Shown here: piece after piece, positions 49,577-58,964 of the stretch
How positions within the stretch are numbered: position 1 is the stretch's first letter
How the letters are laid out: each line of letters begins with the position of its first letter
From: Pseudomonas rhizosphaerae
GTDB taxonomy: Bacteria > Pseudomonadota > Gammaproteobacteria > Pseudomonadales > Pseudomonadaceae
Direction of reading: 5' to 3'
DNA: 64,000 bases
Assembly: GCF_000761155.1 (NCBI RefSeq)
Contig: NZ_CP009533.1
Span: 744,001-808,000, forward strand
The notes under the pieces: generated by a model
Databases searched by the model: none
The model's input: only the letters and a program-made list of their open reading frames with translations
What the model was told of the DNA's origin: nothing
Program-made: the position numbers and the translations under genes

Positions 49577-51175
49577 CTAGTCGCGGACGCTCACGCCGCC
49601 GAAGTCGTTACGCCCGAACGGGCTGACCTTGAAGCCGTCGACCTTGACGCTGACTGGCTGGTTGACGGTGGAGTGGGCGATCGGGGTGATCGGCACCTGC
49701 TGCTTGAGCAACTGCTGGGCCTGGCGATAGAGCACGCTGCGCTCTTCGCGGTCGGTGACGCGCTTGGCTTGTTGCACCAGCTTGTCGTAGTCCTGGTTGC
49801 ACCACATCGAGTAGTTGTTGCTGCCGATCGCATCGCAGCTGTACAGCGTGCCCAGCCAGTTGTCCGGATCACCATTGTCGCCGGTCCAGCCAATCAGCGA
49901 GACGTCGTGTTCGCCGCGTTTGGTGCGGTCCAGGTACTCGCCCCACTCATAGCTGACGATCTTGACCTTGAGGCCGATCTTGCCCCAGTCGGCCTGCAGC
50001 ATTTCTGCCATGAGCTTGGCGTTGGGGTTGTAGGGACGCTGCACGGGCATGGCCCACAGGGTGATCTCGGTGCCTTCCTTGACGCCGGCGGCCTGCAGCA
50101 TCTGCTTGGCTTTCTCCGGATCGAAGGGCGCGTCCTTGATGCTTTCGTCGTAGGACCACTGGGTCGGCGGCATGGCGTTGACGGCCTTTTGCCCGGCGCC
50201 CTGGTAGACGGCCTTGAGGATTGCGTCCTTGTTCACCGCCATGTCCATGGCCTGGCGCACTTCCAGCTGGTCGAACGGCTTGTGGCGCACGTTGTAGGTG
50301 ATATAGCCCAGGTTGTAGCCGGCCTGCTCCATGACCTTGAGCTTGGGGTCTGCCTTCAGGCCCGCGAGGTCGGCGGGGCGTGGGTAGGCGGTGACTTGAC
50401 ACTCGTTCTTCTTGAGCTTCTGCATGCGCACCGACGCGTCGGTGTTGATGGCGAAGATCAGTTGGTCGACCTTCACCTGGCTCATGTCCCAGTACTGCGG
50501 GTTGGCCTTGTAGCGGATCTGCGAGTCTTTCTGGTAGCGCTGGAAGGCGAACGGACCGGTGCCGATCGGCTTCTGGTTGATGTCGCGCATGTTGCCGCTC
50601 TTGAGCAGTTGCTCGGCATACTCCGCAGACTGGATGGACGCGAAGTTCATGGCGATGTTCTGCACGAACGCGGCGTCTACGGCGTTGAGGGTGAACACCA
50701 CGGTGTGGTCATCGGTTTTCTCGACCTTGGCGATGTTCTTGTCCAGGCTCATGCTGACGAAGTAGGGGAACTCGGTCGGGTACGCCTTGCGGAACGGCTG
50801 GTTGGAGTCGAGCATGCGGTTGAAAGTGAACAGCACGTCGTCGGCGTTGAAGTCGCGGGTCGGCTTGAACGCTTCGTTGCTGTGGAACTTGACCCCTTCG
50901 CGCAAGTGGAAGGTGTAGGTCAGGCCGTCTTCGGAGATGTCCCACTTGGTCGCCAGCGCGGGAATCACGCTGGTGCCGCCTTTTTCGAATTCGGTCAGGC
51001 GGTTGTAGATCGGTTGCGAAGCATCATTGTCGGTACCGCTGGTGTACTGGGCGATGTCGAAGCCTGCGGGGCTGCCTTCGGAGCAGTACACGAGGCTGTT
51101 GGCGGCCTGGCTGAGGCCGACCTGGCCGAGCAGGCCCAGAGCGAGCATGGCGGAGCAAAGCTGGGTATGTCGCAT
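49577..51175 (-). CDS. DppA-like peptide-binding protein, second copy
   Basis: The 532-residue protein has a signal peptide (cleaved after SQA, about residue 24) and the family 5 binding domain with YCSEGSPAGFDIAQYTSG and WTGDNGDPDNWLGTLYSC. It is clearly paralogous to the copies at 51383 and 53241. It lies upstream of the porin gene and probably feeds DppBCDF with a different peptide range. Confidence 0.95.
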   Translation of the reverse strand: MRHTQLCSAMLALGLLGQVGLSQAANSLVYCSEGSPAGFDIAQYTSGTDNDASQPIYNRLTEFEKGGTSVIPALATKWDISEDGLTYTFHLREGVKFHSNEAFKPTRDFNADDVLFTFNRMLDSNQPFRKAYPTEFPYFVSMSLDKNIAKVEKTDDHTVVFTLNAVDAAFVQNIAMNFASIQSAEYAEQLLKSGNMRDINQKPIGTGPFAFQRYQKDSQIRYKANPQYWDMSQVKVDQLIFAINTDASVRMQKLKKNECQVTAYPRPADLAGLKADPKLKVMEQAGYNLGYITYNVRHKPFDQLEVRQAMDMAVNKDAILKAVYQGAGQKAVNAMPPTQWSYDESIKDAPFDPEKAKQMLQAAGVKEGTEITLWAMPVQRPYNPNAKLMAEMLQADWGKIGLKVKIVSYEWGEYLDRTKRGEHDVSLIGWTGDNGDPDNWLGTLYSCDAIGSNNYSMWCNQDYDKLVQQAKRVTDREERSVLYRQAQQLLKQQVPITPIAHSTVNQPVSVKVDGFKVSPFGRNDFGGVSVRD

Positions 51176-51328
51176 GATAGTCCCTGTCTTGTTGTTTTCC
51201 GATCGTGGGTCGCCAGGTCCCTAGCGGGAATACGGCGGCCGTCGCCAAGGAAAGCTAGTCCCATTTGGCGAGGGCGTATGTCGGCCTATTCCGGTAATGC
51301 TGTGGGAAAAATCCTGGCATTTGTGAAG

Positions 51329-51360
51329 GCGGGCAATGGACCACTCGGTTCACTGCCCGC
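51329..51360. other. Stem-loop between the second and third binding-protein genes
   Basis: GCGGGCA and TGCCCGC pair, and inside them GGACC and GGTTC extend the stem around ACTC. There is no T-run. It could stop exonucleases at the 3' end of the third copy's mRNA. Confidence 0.5.
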
Positions 51361-51382
51361 TTCCATAGAGGCGGCGTGTTGA

Positions 51383-52984
51383 TCAGTCCTTCACGCCTAC
51401 GCCGTAGAACGAGTTCAAGCCAAAGGGGCTGATCTTGAAGTCGGTGACCTTGGCGCTCATGGGCTGGTAGACCGTGGAGTGCGCGATCGGGGTGATCGGC
51501 ACTTGCTCCTTGAGGCGCACCTGGGCCTGCTTGTACAGCTCGGTGCGCTTGGCCTGGTCGGGTGTGGCCTTGGCGGTCTTGATCAGTTGGTCGTAGTCTT
51601 TGTCGCACCACTTGGAGAAGTTGTTGCCGTTCACTGCGTCGCAGCCGTACAGCGTGCCCAGCCAGTTGTCCGGGTCACCGTTGTCGCCGCTCCAGCCGAT
51701 CAGCATGGCATCGGTCTCACCGGCCTTGGCGCGCTTGAGGTATTCACCCCACTCGTAGCTGACGATCTTGGCCTTGATACCGACCTTGGCCCAGTCCGAC
51801 TGCAGCATTTCGGCCATCAGCTTGGCGTTGGGGTTGTAGGGACGCTGAACAGGCATGGCCCACAGGGTGATCTCGGTACCTTCCTTGACCCCGGCTTCCT
51901 TGAGCAGCTTCTTGGCCTCTTCGACGTTGTACCCGGCGTCCTTGATGCTCGTGTCATAGGACCACTGGGTCGGCGGCATGGCGTTGACCGCCAACTGGCC
52001 GGCGCCCTGGTACACCGCTTCGATGATGCTCTGCTTGTTCACCGCCATGTCCAGCGCCTGGCGAACCTTGAGGTTGCCCAGCGGTTCGTGGGTGACGTTG
52101 TAGGCGATGTAACCCAGGTTGAAGCCGGCCTGGTCGGGCATCTGCAGCTTCTTGTCTTCCTTGAGCGGCTTGAGATCGGCCGGACGCGGATAGACGCTGA
52201 CCTGGCATTCGTTCTTCTTGAGCTTCTGCATGCGCACGGATGCATCGGTGGTGATGGCGAAGATCAGGTTGTCGATCTTCACGTCATCCGGGTTCCAGTA
52301 ATCCTTGTTGCCCTTGTAGCGAATCTGCGCGTCTTTCTGATAGCGATTGAATACGAACGGGCCAGTACCAATCGGCTTCTGGTTGATGTCGGCGGCCTTG
52401 CCCTGCTTGAGCAATTGCGCGGCGTATTCGGCGGACTGGATCGAGGCGAAGCTCATGGCCATGTTCTGGATGAACGCGGCGTCGACCGTTTTCAACGTGA
52501 AGCGGACGGTGTGATCGTCGAGCTTCTCGATGTTGGTGATGTTCTCGTCCATGCCCATGTCGGTGAAGTACGGGAACTCGGTCGGATAGGCTTTGCGGAA
52601 CGGCATGTTCTTGTCGATCATGCGGTTGAAGGTGAACAGCACGTCGTCGGCGTTGAATTCGCGGGACGGCTTGAAGTAGTCGGTGGTGTGGAACTTGACC
52701 CCTTCGCGCAAGTGGAAGGTGTAGGTCAGCGCATCTTCGGAAATGTCCCAGCTCGTGGCCAAGCCTGGGATGACTGCGGTGCCACCACGCTCGAACTGGC
52801 TCAGACGGTTGAAGATGGTTTCTGCCGAAGCGTCGAAATCCGTACCACTGGTATACAGCGCCGGGTCAAAACCCGCCGGACTGCCTTCAGAGCAGAATAC
52901 AAGGTTGCTCGCAGCATGGGCGAAAGGGGCGCTGGCAAGCAAGCCGGCCCCGACGATGAACGGAATGACCGCGGTTTTGAGCAT
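51383..52984 (-). CDS. DppA-like peptide-binding protein, third copy
   Basis: The 533-residue protein starts MLKTAVIPFIVGAG at 52984 with GAGG six bases upstream (an ATG at 53005 is the alternative). It has a signal peptide cleaved after AHA and the segments CSEGSPAGFDPALYTSG and WSGDNGDPDNWLGTLYGC. The sequence follows the second copy almost block for block, a sign of tandem duplication. Confidence 0.95.
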   Translation of the reverse strand: MLKTAVIPFIVGAGLLASAPFAHAASNLVFCSEGSPAGFDPALYTSGTDFDASAETIFNRLSQFERGGTAVIPGLATSWDISEDALTYTFHLREGVKFHTTDYFKPSREFNADDVLFTFNRMIDKNMPFRKAYPTEFPYFTDMGMDENITNIEKLDDHTVRFTLKTVDAAFIQNMAMSFASIQSAEYAAQLLKQGKAADINQKPIGTGPFVFNRYQKDAQIRYKGNKDYWNPDDVKIDNLIFAITTDASVRMQKLKKNECQVSVYPRPADLKPLKEDKKLQMPDQAGFNLGYIAYNVTHEPLGNLKVRQALDMAVNKQSIIEAVYQGAGQLAVNAMPPTQWSYDTSIKDAGYNVEEAKKLLKEAGVKEGTEITLWAMPVQRPYNPNAKLMAEMLQSDWAKVGIKAKIVSYEWGEYLKRAKAGETDAMLIGWSGDNGDPDNWLGTLYGCDAVNGNNFSKWCDKDYDQLIKTAKATPDQAKRTELYKQAQVRLKEQVPITPIAHSTVYQPMSAKVTDFKISPFGLNSFYGVGVKD

Positions 52985-53197
52985 GGTGGCCTCAGTTGTT
53001 GTCATTTTAAGAATGAGGGCGACCTTGTGAGTCGACCCGGCCGATACTTATGCAGGCGGCATACCCAAATCAACTGTTTGCGTTGTATCGGCGCTGAAAC
53101 GGTGGGACGGGCGTACACGAATGTCGCATCGATATAAGTTTTTCGGTAGTTGAACGCATGTTCAACAACATTTGACAGGCGAACGCACAGTTATCGA

Positions 53198-53231
53198 CCC
53201 CATTGCACCACGGTGACGCACTGCAATGGGG
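53198..53231. other. Long stem-loop between the third and fourth binding-protein genes
   Basis: CCCCATTGCA and TGCAATGGGG form a perfect ten-base stem around 14 bases, just past the stop of the fourth copy. It lacks a T-run. The rest of the 256-base gap (52985-53240) likely holds the promoter of the third copy. Confidence 0.55.
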
Positions 53232-53240
53232 CGTTCGGTA

Positions 53241-54842
53241 TCACTGCGAAAGGCTGACACCATAGAAGGGCGTCAGGCCGAAGGGGCTGATGCGGAAATC
53301 CTGGACTTCCTTGCGCATGGGTTGGAATACGGTCGAGTTGGCAATCGGCGTGATGGGCACCTGTTGCTTGAGAATGGCCTGCGCCTGCTGGTACAGCTTC
53401 ACGCGTTCGTCGCGGTCGCTGCTCAGCTTGGCCTGCTGGATCAGCTTGTCGTAGGCCGGATCGCACCATTTGGCGTAGTTGCTGCCCTTGACCGCGGCGC
53501 AGCTGTAGAGCACACCGAGCCAATTGTCGGGGTCGCCATTGTCGCCAGTCCAGCCATAGATCATGGTGTCGTGCTCGCCGTTCTTGGCGCGCTTGATGTA
53601 CTCGCCCCATTCATAGCTGACGATGTTGGCCTTGATGTCGATCTTGGCCCAGTCATTCTGGATCATCTGCGCCGACATGCGCGCATTGGGGTTGGATGCG
53701 CGCTGCACCGTCATGGCCCACAGGTCGATGGTCGTGCCCTCTTTTATTCCGGCCTCCTTGAGCAGGGCACGGGCCTTGGTAATGTCGTGGGGCGCGTCTT
53801 TGATGCGGGTGTCGTACGACCATTGCGCAGGGGGCAGGGCGTTCTGCGCCAACTGACCGGCGCTCTGGTAGACCGCCTTGATGATGGCCGGCTTGTCGAT
53901 GGCCATGTCCAGTGCCTGACGCACCTTGAGCTGATCGAGCGGCGGATGGGTCACGTTGTAGGCAAGAAAGCCCAGGTTGAAGCCGGGCTGGCTCAGCACC
54001 CGCAGGTTGGGATCCTGTTTCATCACGTCGATGTCGGCCGGGCGCGGATACCCACTGACCTGGCATTCGCCGGCCTTGAGTTTCTGCAGGCGCACTGCAG
54101 CATCGGTACTGATGGAGAAGATCAGGTTGTCGAGCTTGACGTCTTCGGGCTTCCAGTACGCCTTGTTGGCGGTGTAGCGGATCTGCGAATCCTTCTGGTA
54201 ACGCTTGAACACGAACGGGCCGGTGCCGATGGGTTTCTGGTTGATGTCGGCAGCCTTGCCCTGCTTGAGCAATTGGTCTGCGTATTCGGCCGATTGCACC
54301 GAGGCGAAACTCATCGCCAGGTTCTGCACGAAAGCAGCGTCGACCGTGTTCAGGGTGAACATTACGGTGTGCTCATCCTGTTTGCTGACCGACTTGATGT
54401 TGGTGTTCAAGCCCATGTCGGTGAAGTACGGCGATTCCGAAGGGTAGGCCTTGCGGAATGGGTGCTCAGGGTCGAGCAGGCGCTGGAAGGTGAACAGCAC
54501 ATCGCCCGCGTTGAAGTCACGGCTGGGCGTGAAGTAGTCGGTGGTGTGGAACTTGACGCCTTCGCGCAGGTGGAAGGTGTAGGTCAAGCCGTCCGGGGAG
54601 ACATCCCACGAGGTGGCCAGCCCTGGTTCGACTTCGGTACCGCCGCGCTTGAACTGGGTCAGGCGATTGAAGACGGTTTCCGCCGAGGCGTCGAAATCGG
54701 TGCCGCTGGTGTACTGGCTGGGGTCGAAACCGGCGGGGCTGGCTTCGGAGCAGTACACCAGCGTGCTTGCGGCTTGGGCCATGGGCATCCCGGCGCACAG
54801 GGCAGCGGTGAGCAGCAGGGGCTTGAAGGCAGGGATATCCAT
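53241..54842 (-). CDS. DppA-like peptide-binding protein, fourth copy
   Basis: The 533-residue protein starts MDIPAFKPLLLTAAL at 54842, where GAGG stands before the ATG, and has a signal peptide cleaved after AQA. It carries CSEASPAGFDPSQYTSG and WTGDNGDPDNWLGVLYSC. It is the first gene of the dpp locus in transcription order. The upstream gap to the SIMPL gene is only 97 bases. Confidence 0.95.
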   Translation of the reverse strand: MDIPAFKPLLLTAALCAGMPMAQAASTLVYCSEASPAGFDPSQYTSGTDFDASAETVFNRLTQFKRGGTEVEPGLATSWDVSPDGLTYTFHLREGVKFHTTDYFTPSRDFNAGDVLFTFQRLLDPEHPFRKAYPSESPYFTDMGLNTNIKSVSKQDEHTVMFTLNTVDAAFVQNLAMSFASVQSAEYADQLLKQGKAADINQKPIGTGPFVFKRYQKDSQIRYTANKAYWKPEDVKLDNLIFSISTDAAVRLQKLKAGECQVSGYPRPADIDVMKQDPNLRVLSQPGFNLGFLAYNVTHPPLDQLKVRQALDMAIDKPAIIKAVYQSAGQLAQNALPPAQWSYDTRIKDAPHDITKARALLKEAGIKEGTTIDLWAMTVQRASNPNARMSAQMIQNDWAKIDIKANIVSYEWGEYIKRAKNGEHDTMIYGWTGDNGDPDNWLGVLYSCAAVKGSNYAKWCDPAYDKLIQQAKLSSDRDERVKLYQQAQAILKQQVPITPIANSTVFQPMRKEVQDFRISPFGLTPFYGVSLSQ

Positions 54843-54883
54843 AGGGAGCCTCGATAGATGAAGGGATGTACAGACTGAGTCGT

Positions 54884-54916
54884 CTTCGCGGACAGAACCC
54901 CTCCTGCAGGAGGGGT
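54884..54916. repeat. Degenerate REP/palindrome between the fourth binding-protein gene and the SIMPL gene
   Basis: A diverged REP (CTTCGCGGACAGAACCCCTC) contains the perfect palindrome ACCCCTCC-TGCA-GGAGGGGT at 54897-54916. It may double as the terminator of the SIMPL gene, but the T-run is poor. Confidence 0.6.
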
Positions 54917-54939
54917 ATGCCCTCATGGGCGACAGCGTA

Positions 54940-55650
54940 TCAAGGCATCATGACTTCGATGACGCCGTCGGCGTTGATGCTGACCTCGCTGGTGCCGGCT
55001 TCCACATCCGGGGTCACCGGGGCGGCGTCGGCACGTGCGGCTTTCATCATCATGGGAGCCGAGGCGTAGGGGCGAGGGTAACCCGCGCTGTTGAGGTTGA
55101 GGTTGACCACCTTGTAGCTCTTGCCACCCAGGGCGTCGGTGGCCAGTTGGGCCCGGGCCTTGAACGCGGCCACCGCTTCCTTGAGCAGGGCGTCTTCGCT
55201 CTGCTTGCGAGTCTTGTCGGCGATGGAGAAGTCCATGGCGCCCATCTTCAAGCTCTGCAACAGTTCGCCGGTGAGCTTGGACAAAGCAGGGAAGTCGGCG
55301 CTTTCCAGGCGAACTTCGGCACGTTCGCGCCAGCCAGTGATGGTCTGGCCCTTGTCATCGTAGATCGGATAGCTGTTGCGACTGCCCTGGCGTACGATCA
55401 CGCCCTTGACCTCACGGGCCTGGGCCAGGGCCTTGTTCAGGGTATCGCTGATGCCGGCGGCGAGCTTGGCTGGGTCGGCGTTCTGTTCTTCGCTGTAGAG
55501 GGTCACGAGCATCAGGTCGCGAGGCACTTCCTGGCTGACCTCGGCACGCAGGGAAATCTGATTGTAGCGGGCCTCGTCGGCCAGGGCAGGGAGGCTGGAC
55601 AACAGGCTTGCGCCAAGGACCAGGGCGGCGCTGCGGGTGATGACGGGCAT
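54940..55650 (-). CDS. SIMPL-domain (DUF541) periplasmic protein
   Basis: The 236-residue protein starts MPVITRSAALVLG at 55650 after AAGGAG and has a signal peptide ending ALA near residue 24. A SIMPL/DUF541 domain follows (NQISLRAEVSQEVPRDLM; GWRERAEVRLES). Members are envelope proteins linked to stress tolerance, without a known reaction. It is divergent from the RoxS sensor gene. Confidence 0.9.
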   Translation of the reverse strand: MPVITRSAALVLGASLLSSLPALADEARYNQISLRAEVSQEVPRDLMLVTLYSEEQNADPAKLAAGISDTLNKALAQAREVKGVIVRQGSRNSYPIYDDKGQTITGWRERAEVRLESADFPALSKLTGELLQSLKMGAMDFSIADKTRKQSEDALLKEAVAAFKARAQLATDALGGKSYKVVNLNLNSAGYPRPYASAPMMMKAARADAAPVTPDVEAGTSEVSINADGVIEVMMP

Positions 55651-55850
55651 GGAAAACTCCTTGTTGTAGGTGCTGCGTAAGACTGACCAGGCGGGATGCG
55701 GTTCCTGAGAGGCGCACATGGACCTACCACCTTTCACACTAAACCGAAGGTCTGGATGACGAACGCGGTCATTTGCCGCAGTTTCCGCTGTCGGCGCGCC
55801 GAGTTGGTTATACTTGCACCGATCCGCCTGCAGCGCTCACTGGAGAGCAC

Positions 55851-57110
55851 ATGCTCGCCCACCCTATGCCTCTTTCCGCATCCCGCCAGAACCTCTGGCG
55901 CCTGACCTTCATCCGCACACTGGTACTGGCCGCACAGGCCGGTTCGGTCGGCTTCGCCTACCTCACGCACCTGCTGCCCTTGCCTTGGCTGGCGTTGAGC
56001 ACAACCCTGGCGGTGTCGGCCATTCTCTGCGCGCTGACCGTCCTGCGCCTGCGCTTCTCGTTGCCGGTCACCGAGCTGGAATATGCCCTGCAACTGGCTT
56101 GCGACCTGCTCATCCACAGTGTCCTGCTGTACTACTCGGGCGGCGGCGCCAACCCGTTCGTTTCCTACTACCTGGTGCCGCTGACCATCGCCGCCGTCAC
56201 CCTGCCGTGGGTCTATTCCCTGGTGCTGTCGGGTATCGCCCTGGCGTGCTACACCTTCATGCTGGCGCACTTCTACCCCCTCGATGCACTGCCGATCGGC
56301 CGTGAAAACCTGCAGATCTACGGCATGTGGCTGAGCTTCGCCCTGGCGGCTTCGGTGATCACCTTCTTCGCCGCCAAGATGGCCGAGGAGTTGCGCCGCC
56401 AGGAACGACTGCGCGCCCAGCGCCGCGAAGAGGGGCTGCGCGACCAGCAGCTGCTGGCCGTGGCCACCGAGGCCGCAGGCGCCGCCCACGAACTGGGCAC
56501 GCCGCTGGCCACGATGAGCGTGCTGCTCAAGGAAATGCGTCAGGACCATCCCCAGCCCGAACTGCAGGAAGACCTGCAAGTGCTGCAGGATCAGGTCAAG
56601 CTGTGCAAGGAGACCCTGCAGCAACTGGTGCGCGCCGCCGAGGCCAACCGACGCATGGCGGTAGTCGACCAGCCGGTGACCGCCTGGCTCGACGAAGCCC
56701 TCAATCGCTGGCACCTGATGCGCCCCGAATCCAGCTATCGCTTCCATCGCGTGGGCCAGGGCGAGGTTCCCCACCTGGCGCCGCCGCCGGACCTTACCCA
56801 AGCGCTGCTCAACCTGCTCAACAACGCCGCCGACGCCTGCCCCGACAACCTCGAGGTCAAGCTGGACTGGGACAGCGAAGACATCTTCATCGTGATCCGT
56901 GACCACGGCGCGGGTGTCCCCCTGGCGATTGCCGAGCAGATCGGCAAGCCGTTCTTCACCACCAAGGGCAAGGGCTTCGGCCTTGGCCTGTTCTTGAGCA
57001 AGGCCAGCGTGACTCGTGCTGGCGGCTCGGTAAAACTCTATAGTCATGAAGAGGGCGGTACGCTCACCGAGCTGCGCCTGCCCCGTGGCGTCCGAGGAGA
57101 TGATCAATGA
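55851..57110 (+). CDS. roxS: Redox-sensing histidine kinase RoxS (RegB/PrrB family)
   Basis: The 419-residue kinase has six predicted membrane segments in the first 180 residues. The quinone-linked RegB motif GGGANPF is at 97-103, the phospho-histidine H213 is in AAHELGTPLATM, and the ATPase boxes are LLNLLNNAADA and KGFGLGLFLS. It senses respiratory redox state and phosphorylates RoxR. The redox cysteine region seen in RegB is only partly recognisable. The ATG at 55851 follows GGAG; its stop overlaps roxR by four bases. Confidence 0.93.
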   Translation: MLAHPMPLSASRQNLWRLTFIRTLVLAAQAGSVGFAYLTHLLPLPWLALSTTLAVSAILCALTVLRLRFSLPVTELEYALQLACDLLIHSVLLYYSGGGANPFVSYYLVPLTIAAVTLPWVYSLVLSGIALACYTFMLAHFYPLDALPIGRENLQIYGMWLSFALAASVITFFAAKMAEELRRQERLRAQRREEGLRDQQLLAVATEAAGAAHELGTPLATMSVLLKEMRQDHPQPELQEDLQVLQDQVKLCKETLQQLVRAAEANRRMAVVDQPVTAWLDEALNRWHLMRPESSYRFHRVGQGEVPHLAPPPDLTQALLNLLNNAADACPDNLEVKLDWDSEDIFIVIRDHGAGVPLAIAEQIGKPFFTTKGKGFGLGLFLSKASVTRAGGSVKLYSHEEGGTLTELRLPRGVRGDDQ

Positions 57111-57667
57111 CTGACGAACACCAAGTCGAAGGCGAAGAGCTGCCGCACCTGTTGCTGGTGGACGACGACGCCACCTTTACCCGTGTCATGGCCCGCGCCA
57201 TGAGCCGCCGGGGCTTCCGTGTCAGTACCGCAGGCAGCGCCGAGGAAGGCTTGAAGCTGGCCCAGGACGATGTGCCGGACTACGCTGCGCTGGACCTGAA
57301 GATGGACGGCGATTCCGGACTGGTCCTGCTGCCCAAGCTGCTGGAGCTCGACCCGGAGATGCGCGTGGTGATTCTCACCGGCTATTCGAGCATTGCCACC
57401 GCCGTGGAGGCGATCAAGCGCGGCGCCTGCAACTACCTGTGCAAACCTGCGGACGCCGATGACGTATTGGCTGCCCTGTCGGCCGAGCACGCCGACCTCG
57501 ATACCCTGGTGCCGGAAAACCCGATGTCGGTCGACCGCCTGCAATGGGAGCACATTCAGCGCGTGCTCACCGAGCACGCCGGCAACATTTCGGCCACGGC
57601 GCGAGCGCTAGGTATGCATCGACGCACATTGCAACGCAAATTGCAGAAGCGGCCCGTGCGTCGCTGA
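57107..57667 (+). CDS. roxR: Response regulator RoxR (RegA/PrrA family)
   Basis: The 186-residue regulator has a receiver domain with acidic VDDD near residue 18, phospho-acceptor D63 (ALDLKMDG) and lysine in YLCKPA, then a short Fis-type helix-turn-helix (NISATARALGMHRRTLQRKL). It controls terminal oxidase and cyanide-tolerance genes in other pseudomonads. It is translationally coupled to roxS. Confidence 0.95.
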   Translation: MTDEHQVEGEELPHLLLVDDDATFTRVMARAMSRRGFRVSTAGSAEEGLKLAQDDVPDYAALDLKMDGDSGLVLLPKLLELDPEMRVVILTGYSSIATAVEAIKRGACNYLCKPADADDVLAALSAEHADLDTLVPENPMSVDRLQWEHIQRVLTEHAGNISATARALGMHRRTLQRKLQKRPVRR

Positions 57668-57809
57668 GCGTGCAGCGAAGGCTCTGGTTGGCGCCTTGCC
57701 CATGCGTGCGGGCGTCATTCACCCGCCAGCCGGGGGTTTCGGCGACTCATGCCATGATCGTACAACCCGCTTTAGGCTATGATTGCTTCAATCACCGACT
57801 GTTTCGAGA

Positions 57810-58571
57810 ATGACTTTCACTATGGATACTCAGAGCGCCGCCCCTCGCGCCCGCCGCAAACCGCGCAGCCTGGCCCAGGAACTGGTCGCCGTGTTGACCC
57901 AGCGCATCCTCGATGGCCAACTCAAGCGTGGCGACAAGCTGCCAACCGAGTCGGCCATCATGGAGGAACAAGGCGTCAGCCGGACCGTGGTGCGTGAAGC
58001 CATTTCCCGGCTGCAGGCGGCGGGGCAGGTGGAAACCCGCCATGGCATCGGCACATTCGTGCTCGATACGCCCAGCCCCAGTGGCTTTCGCATCGATCCG
58101 GCGACCATCGTCACCTTGCGCGACGTACTGGCAGTGCTCGAGTTGCGCATCAGCCTGGAAGTCGAGTCCGCTGGCCTGGCCGCCAATCGGCGCTCGCCCG
58201 AACAACTCGCCGCCATGCGCGCAGCCCTCGATGCACTGAACGAAAGCGCGGCCCATGCCAGTGATGCCGTGGCGTCCGATTTCCAGTTTCATCTGCAGAT
58301 TGCCTTGTCCACCGGCAACCGCTACTTCACCGACATCATGACGCACCTGGGCACCAGCATCATTCCCCGCACCCGGCTCAATTCCGCACGCCTGGCACAC
58401 GATGACCAACAGCACTACATGACCCGGCTCAGCCGCGAGCACGAGGAAATCTACGACGCCATCGCCCGCCAGGACGCCGATGCCGCACGGGCTGCCATGC
58501 GCCTGCACCTGACCAACAGCCGCGAACGCCTGCGCCAGGCCCACCAGGAAGCCGAAGCAAGCGGGGTTTGA
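57810..58571 (+). CDS. FadR-subfamily GntR transcriptional regulator
   Basis: The 253-residue protein has an N-terminal winged helix-turn-helix (DKLPTESAIMEEQGVSRTVV) and an FCD ligand-binding domain after about residue 100, with metal-type histidines. It precedes kdgD in the same direction, so it likely controls the hexarate pathway. A start at 57822 (MDTQSAAPRA) is equally possible; neither ATG has a strong ribosome site. Confidence 0.9.
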   Translation: MTFTMDTQSAAPRARRKPRSLAQELVAVLTQRILDGQLKRGDKLPTESAIMEEQGVSRTVVREAISRLQAAGQVETRHGIGTFVLDTPSPSGFRIDPATIVTLRDVLAVLELRISLEVESAGLAANRRSPEQLAAMRAALDALNESAAHASDAVASDFQFHLQIALSTGNRYFTDIMTHLGTSIIPRTRLNSARLAHDDQQHYMTRLSREHEEIYDAIARQDADAARAAMRLHLTNSRERLRQAHQEAEASGV

Positions 58572-58596
58572 TCCGGTACACCTGAGCCTGCGCGGT

Positions 58597-58810
58597 GAGG
58601 CCGGACGCGGCTCGCGCCGCTGCTACAGAAATACCGCAAGTCGCATTGGCGTTGCATGCGATCCGCTCGACCCGGCACAGATATACGCAATCCCGTGTAG
58701 CAGCGGCGCAAGCCGCGTCGGCGGACAAGGTGATCTGCCTGACCCTACGCGGCGAGGCCGGCACGAATATACGCAATCCCCATAGCAGCGGCGCAAGCCG
58801 CGTCGGCGGT
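58597..58810. repeat. REP cluster before kdgD
   Basis: An inverted unit (CGGACGCGGCTCGCGCCGC, near 58602-58625) is followed by two direct units at about 58697 and 58781 that begin with TAGCAGCGGCGCAAGCCGCG. The type matches the array at 35355-35735. The rest of the 393-base gap before kdgD holds a palindrome at 58888. Confidence 0.88.
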
Positions 58811-58887
58811 CGATGCGGTGCATCTGTCGTATCGCTGACAAACGCAAAATACTTCGCTCCTGCTATTGAGGAACTCCAAGAGTGGTT

Positions 58888-58901
58888 GTACGATGACGTA
58901 C
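58888..58901. promoter_or_regulatory. Candidate GntR-type operator before kdgD
   Basis: GTACG-ATGA-CGTAC is a perfect palindrome, and GTACGA is repeated directly in GTACGATGAC and GTACGACATC. It lies 64 bases before the kdgD start, and a FadR-type regulator gene is the gene before it. Confidence 0.4.
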
Positions 58902-58964
58902 GACATCAGCCAGCCACGGCTGCTCGGTTGTTCAATTTTCCATGCGACTCAGGGTGTTCAAACA

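Noticed and set aside
49442..54857. Long plus-strand frames across the binding-protein genes (for example 49442-51382, 51479-53137 and 53226-54857)
   Set aside because: The same shadow pattern appears in each paralogue, which shows that it comes from conserved codon usage and not from genes.
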